A stretch of 64,000 nt of DNA from Deltaproteobacteria bacterium (GTDB taxonomy: Bacteria; Desulfobacterota; Desulfuromonadia; Geobacterales; Pseudopelobacteraceae), in NCBI GenBank assembly GCA_021781535.1, contig JAJXWO010000008.1, forward strand, positions 1-64,000, read 5' to 3'. The position numbers were made by a program, and so were the translations under genes. The notes beneath the pieces are model-generated. The model saw only the letters and a program-made list of their open reading frames with translations. It ran no database searches and was not told the DNA's origin. Positions 60,896 through 64,000 of the stretch are shown here, piece after piece; position 1 is the first letter of the stretch; each line of letters starts with the position of its first letter.

Positions 60896-63800
60896 AGGTT
60901 CTCCGCCTCTCTTTCAAAAATCTGAATTCCCTGGCCGGTGTCTGGGAGGTCGATTTCAAACACCCCGACTATGTCTCCAGCGGTATCTTCGCCATCACCG
61001 GTCCGACCGGCGCGGGGAAGACAACCATCCTCGACGCCATCTGTCTGGCGCTCTACGGCCAGACCCCGCGCCTCGGCAGAATCACTCAGGGCGAAAATGA
61101 AATCATGTCGCGGCAGACCGGAGAATGCTTTGCCGAGGTTGAGTTCGAAACGGCCAAGGGGCGCTTTCGCTGCCATTGGAGCCAGCACCGTTCGCGCAAG
61201 CAGGCAGACGGCCAGTTGCAGTCGCCACGGCATGAGATCGCCGCAGCCGAGAGCGGGATGATCCTCGAATCAAAGCTGAGAGCCGTGGCCGACAAGGTTG
61301 AGGATGTCACCGGCATGGACTTCGATCGCTTCACCCGGTCGATGCTGCTGGCGCAGGGAGGCTTTGCCGCCTTCTTGCAGGCCCGTCCCGACGAGCGCGC
61401 CCCGATCCTGGAGCAGATCACCGGTACCGCTATCTACAGCTTGATTTCCATCAAGGTTCATGAGCGCACCTCGGAAGAGCGGAAGCTGTTGGGTGAGTTG
61501 CATGCCGAGCTTGATGGCATTCAGTTGCTCTCTCCCGCAGAGGCGGAGGCTCTGCAGACTGAAAAGTCCCAATTGCAACTGGCGGAATGCGCGCTGGCCG
61601 CCGATGCACGGATTGTAGGCGAAGCCCAGTCCTGGCTGGAGCGGATTGGGGCGCTTGAAGGTGAACTCCAGCAACTCGAAGAGGCCAGGCTCGTTTTTGA
61701 TATCCGTAAAGCTGCGGCTGTGCCGGAGTTGGAACAGCTGGCGGCAGCCGGTCGCGCTTTGAACCTTGGCGGCGACTATGCCCATCTCCTTTCACTGCGG
61801 GCACTGCAGGGCGTTGAACAGGGTGAACTGGCCGCCTCTGCGGCGCGGCTTCCACAGCTGCAGCTCAGTTGGCAGACGGCCTTTGAGACGTTGGCGTTGA
61901 GTGAGTCACAACTTACACTCGCACGGGTCGAACAGGAACAAGAGGCGGAGCTGATTCGGATAACGCGTGAGCTTGACGTCAGACTTGGCGAGGCCAACAA
62001 CCGGTTGGAGAACGTGACGGTTGACATCGAAAAAACCGGTCGACAGAATGGCGACTATTCCCGGGCCATAACAGCATGCGATCAGCGTATGAACGAGATA
62101 GATGGTGAGCTGCAAGCGGTCGTGGCTTTTCTCGGCAAACATCAGGCTGATGCGGCATTGAGTGAGTCGCTGACTGGGCTCGAACAGCAGCTGAAAACGC
62201 TCAAATCTCTTGATAACCAGTATTGTGACACCACAGACTTGCTGGAGCGCCATGCCGCCCTCATAAAGACCGCCGAGCTCGCGACCAGCCGTGCCGAAAG
62301 CGTGTGGCAGGAGGTGCAGCATACCGTTACCGATGCTGAACAACGACTAGCGTCGGTACGTGCGGCACGCGAAGAGCTGCTGCAGGAACGTGATATTTCC
62401 GTATGGCGCGATGAAGCGGAAGCACTTGCTGCCCGCCTTGGTCGTCTGGGGCTGGTTCAGGAAGCGTTGGCACGGATTGGAGAGGTCACGCCGCAGCTGG
62501 CAGCGTTACTGCTGCGCGCTGAGGAACTTGAACAAAAACATCTCTTTCTTGTACAGCAGGAGGTAACGCTGACGGGGGAGAGTGATCTGCGCGAGCAGGT
62601 TGCCCGGCAGTTGCAGGATAATGTGGTACTGCTCAACCGGGTGCGCAACCTGGAAGACGACCGTAGACAGCTTACGGACGGCGCACCGTGCCCGCTCTGC
62701 GGCTCCATTGAACACCCTTATGCCGCCGGTAATATTCCGCGGCTGGATGATGCTCAGAAAGAGTTGGAGCTGGCTGAATCCGCCGTGAAAAGGGTGCGGG
62801 AAGATCTCTCCGCTATCAAGCTGGAACTGGTTGCCGTAACCAAAGACCTGCAACGGTCAAGTCAGGAACAGGCCGAGCTTCAGGTACGGCAGGGGCGCGA
62901 TGAGGAATTCTGTAGAGCCGCTTCCGCTGAACTGGGGCTGGATGCCGAACCGGGCGCGACGGTTGATGTGAAGACGTGGGCGGACGGTATCAGACTCATC
63001 TCGGACGAGTGCCGGGAGGAGATAATCAATCGGCGCGGTGTCATCCAGGGCGCAGAACAGCACGAGCAGGAGGAACGGCGTGCTCAGGCGACGCTTGCCA
63101 CACTCAAGGAGGAGCTCGCCGAGCATGACAAGGCGCGGCTGGCCGCCCGGTTAGGGCAGGAGTCGGCGCTGGCGGAACGGACGCGCCTGGAGGGGGAATC
63201 CGCAGCACTTCGTGGTGATCGTGAGCGGGTGCTGGCCGAGGTCGGTCGAGCGGTAGCGGCATATGGCTTACAGGAGGTCGTTTCGGACAAGGCCGATGAG
63301 CTGCTGTCCGCCCTGACCGTCCGCCGCAACAACTATGTCCAGCTGCTGCAGACCCGTGAACAGTTGGAAAAAGTGCGGGCCGATGTATCAGCTGAAAGGG
63401 AGACGCAGCGTGCTTTGTTGGCCGAAGCGGAAAAGGCGCTTGTCGATAAGGAACTGCAACTACGCGACGGAATCTCGCAGCGTGATGCAGTGGTGGAACA
63501 GCGGCTGGAACAGTACGGCGAACGCAACCCGGATGTCGAGGAAAAGCGGCTCGCCGATGCGCTCCGGCGTGCCGGCGAACAGCGCGAAGCGGCGCTGCAG
63601 GAACAGCACCGCCTTCACGCCGAACTTGGCGGGTTGAAGGGGCAGATTGAACGGCTCACGCTTGCCATTGCCCAGAGAACCCTCCAGCTCTCAGGGTTGG
63701 AGACCGGCTTCTCCCTGCGTCTGATCGAGGCCGGCTTTGTCGATGAATCGGCCTTTGTGCAGGCCTGTCTGTCGCAGGAGCGGTTCGATGTCCTCACGCA

Positions 63801-64000
63801 GATGGCTGACACGCTGCGCGCGGATGAAACGGCGCTGCAGACACGTTACCAGGATCGCACGGAGGCGTTGGCGGCTGAACGGGGTAAACATCTGACCGAC
63901 AGGCCGCTTGAGCTGATCCGTGAGGAAAACGCCGCTGTTACCGGGCGCTTGAGCTCGCTTCAACAGTCACTGGGGGCGCTTCAACAACGGTTGCGGCAGT
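60892..64000 (+). CDS. sbcC: Exonuclease SbcC (incomplete at right edge)
   Basis: Not in the ORF track because it runs off the window. MKVLRLSFKNLNSLAGVWEVDF...GIFAITGPTGAGKTTILDAICLALYG; zinc hook CPLC at 62689-62700, in frame with the start; long coiled coil. Confidence 0.95.
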   Translation, partial: MKVLRLSFKNLNSLAGVWEVDFKHPDYVSSGIFAITGPTGAGKTTILDAICLALYGQTPRLGRITQGENEIMSRQTGECFAEVEFETAKGRFRCHWSQHRSRKQADGQLQSPRHEIAAAESGMILESKLRAVADKVEDVTGMDFDRFTRSMLLAQGGFAAFLQARPDERAPILEQITGTAIYSLISIKVHERTSEERKLLGELHAELDGIQLLSPAEAEALQTEKSQLQLAECALAADARIVGEAQSWLERIGALEGELQQLEEARLVFDIRKAAAVPELEQLAAAGRALNLGGDYAHLLSLRALQGVEQGELAASAARLPQLQLSWQTAFETLALSESQLTLARVEQEQEAELIRITRELDVRLGEANNRLENVTVDIEKTGRQNGDYSRAITACDQRMNEIDGELQAVVAFLGKHQADAALSESLTGLEQQLKTLKSLDNQYCDTTDLLERHAALIKTAELATSRAESVWQEVQHTVTDAEQRLASVRAAREELLQERDISVWRDEAEALAARLGRLGLVQEALARIGEVTPQLAALLLRAEELEQKHLFLVQQEVTLTGESDLREQVARQLQDNVVLLNRVRNLEDDRRQLTDGAPCPLCGSIEHPYAAGNIPRLDDAQKELELAESAVKRVREDLSAIKLELVAVTKDLQRSSQEQAELQVRQGRDEEFCRAASAELGLDAEPGATVDVKTWADGIRLISDECREEIINRRGVIQGAEQHEQEERRAQATLATLKEELAEHDKARLAARLGQESALAERTRLEGESAALRGDRERVLAEVGRAVAAYGLQEVVSDKADELLSALTVRRNNYVQLLQTREQLEKVRADVSAERETQRALLAEAEKALVDKELQLRDGISQRDAVVEQRLEQYGERNPDVEEKRLADALRRAGEQREAALQEQHRLHAELGGLKGQIERLTLAIAQRTLQLSGLETGFSLRLIEAGFVDESAFVQACLSQERFDVLTQMADTLRADETALQTRYQDRTEALAAERGKHLTDRPLELIREENAAVTGRLSSLQQSLGALQQRLRQ

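Overview
The window looks like a chromosomal segment from a Geobacter-type bacterium (Desulfuromonadia). That placement rests on the pilin pair, the rhodanese lipoprotein and general gene content; the species cannot be named from sequence alone. Left to right: (1) a rhodanese-type lipoprotein (ExtH-like, minus strand, cut by the left edge) divergent from a LysR regulator; (2) hrpB, pgi and eno, with a perfect inverted-repeat element between hrpB and pgi; (3) a MacAB-like ABC exporter and a PilR-like NtrC regulator; (4) a short type IV pilin (PilA-N) and its separate partner (PilA-C-like) behind a candidate sigma-54 promoter; (5) a ~20 kb extracellular polysaccharide export/glycosyltransferase locus resembling the Geobacter xap locus, in which the Wzm/Wzt transporter pair is split by a GxxExxY cassette with its repeats and a MNT/HEPN toxin-antitoxin pair; (6) a MazEF-like pair next to a LigB-type DNA ligase with a signal-peptide-like N-terminus; (7) housekeeping genes (metG, ricT-like, holB, tmk with an apparent 1-nt frameshift, rnc, a radical SAM gene, an M42 peptidase, guaB, guaA); (8) cydDC and cydAB; (9) small redox genes, a CheX-like gene, nudC, sbcD, and sbcC cut by the right edge. 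The most interesting parts are the pilin/polysaccharide junction, the interrupted wzm-wzt operon, the mosaic glycosyltransferase block with a relic GT9 gene, and the frameshifted tmk. I saw no tRNA, rRNA or CRISPR array. All calls are by eye from translated sequence, with no database searches.
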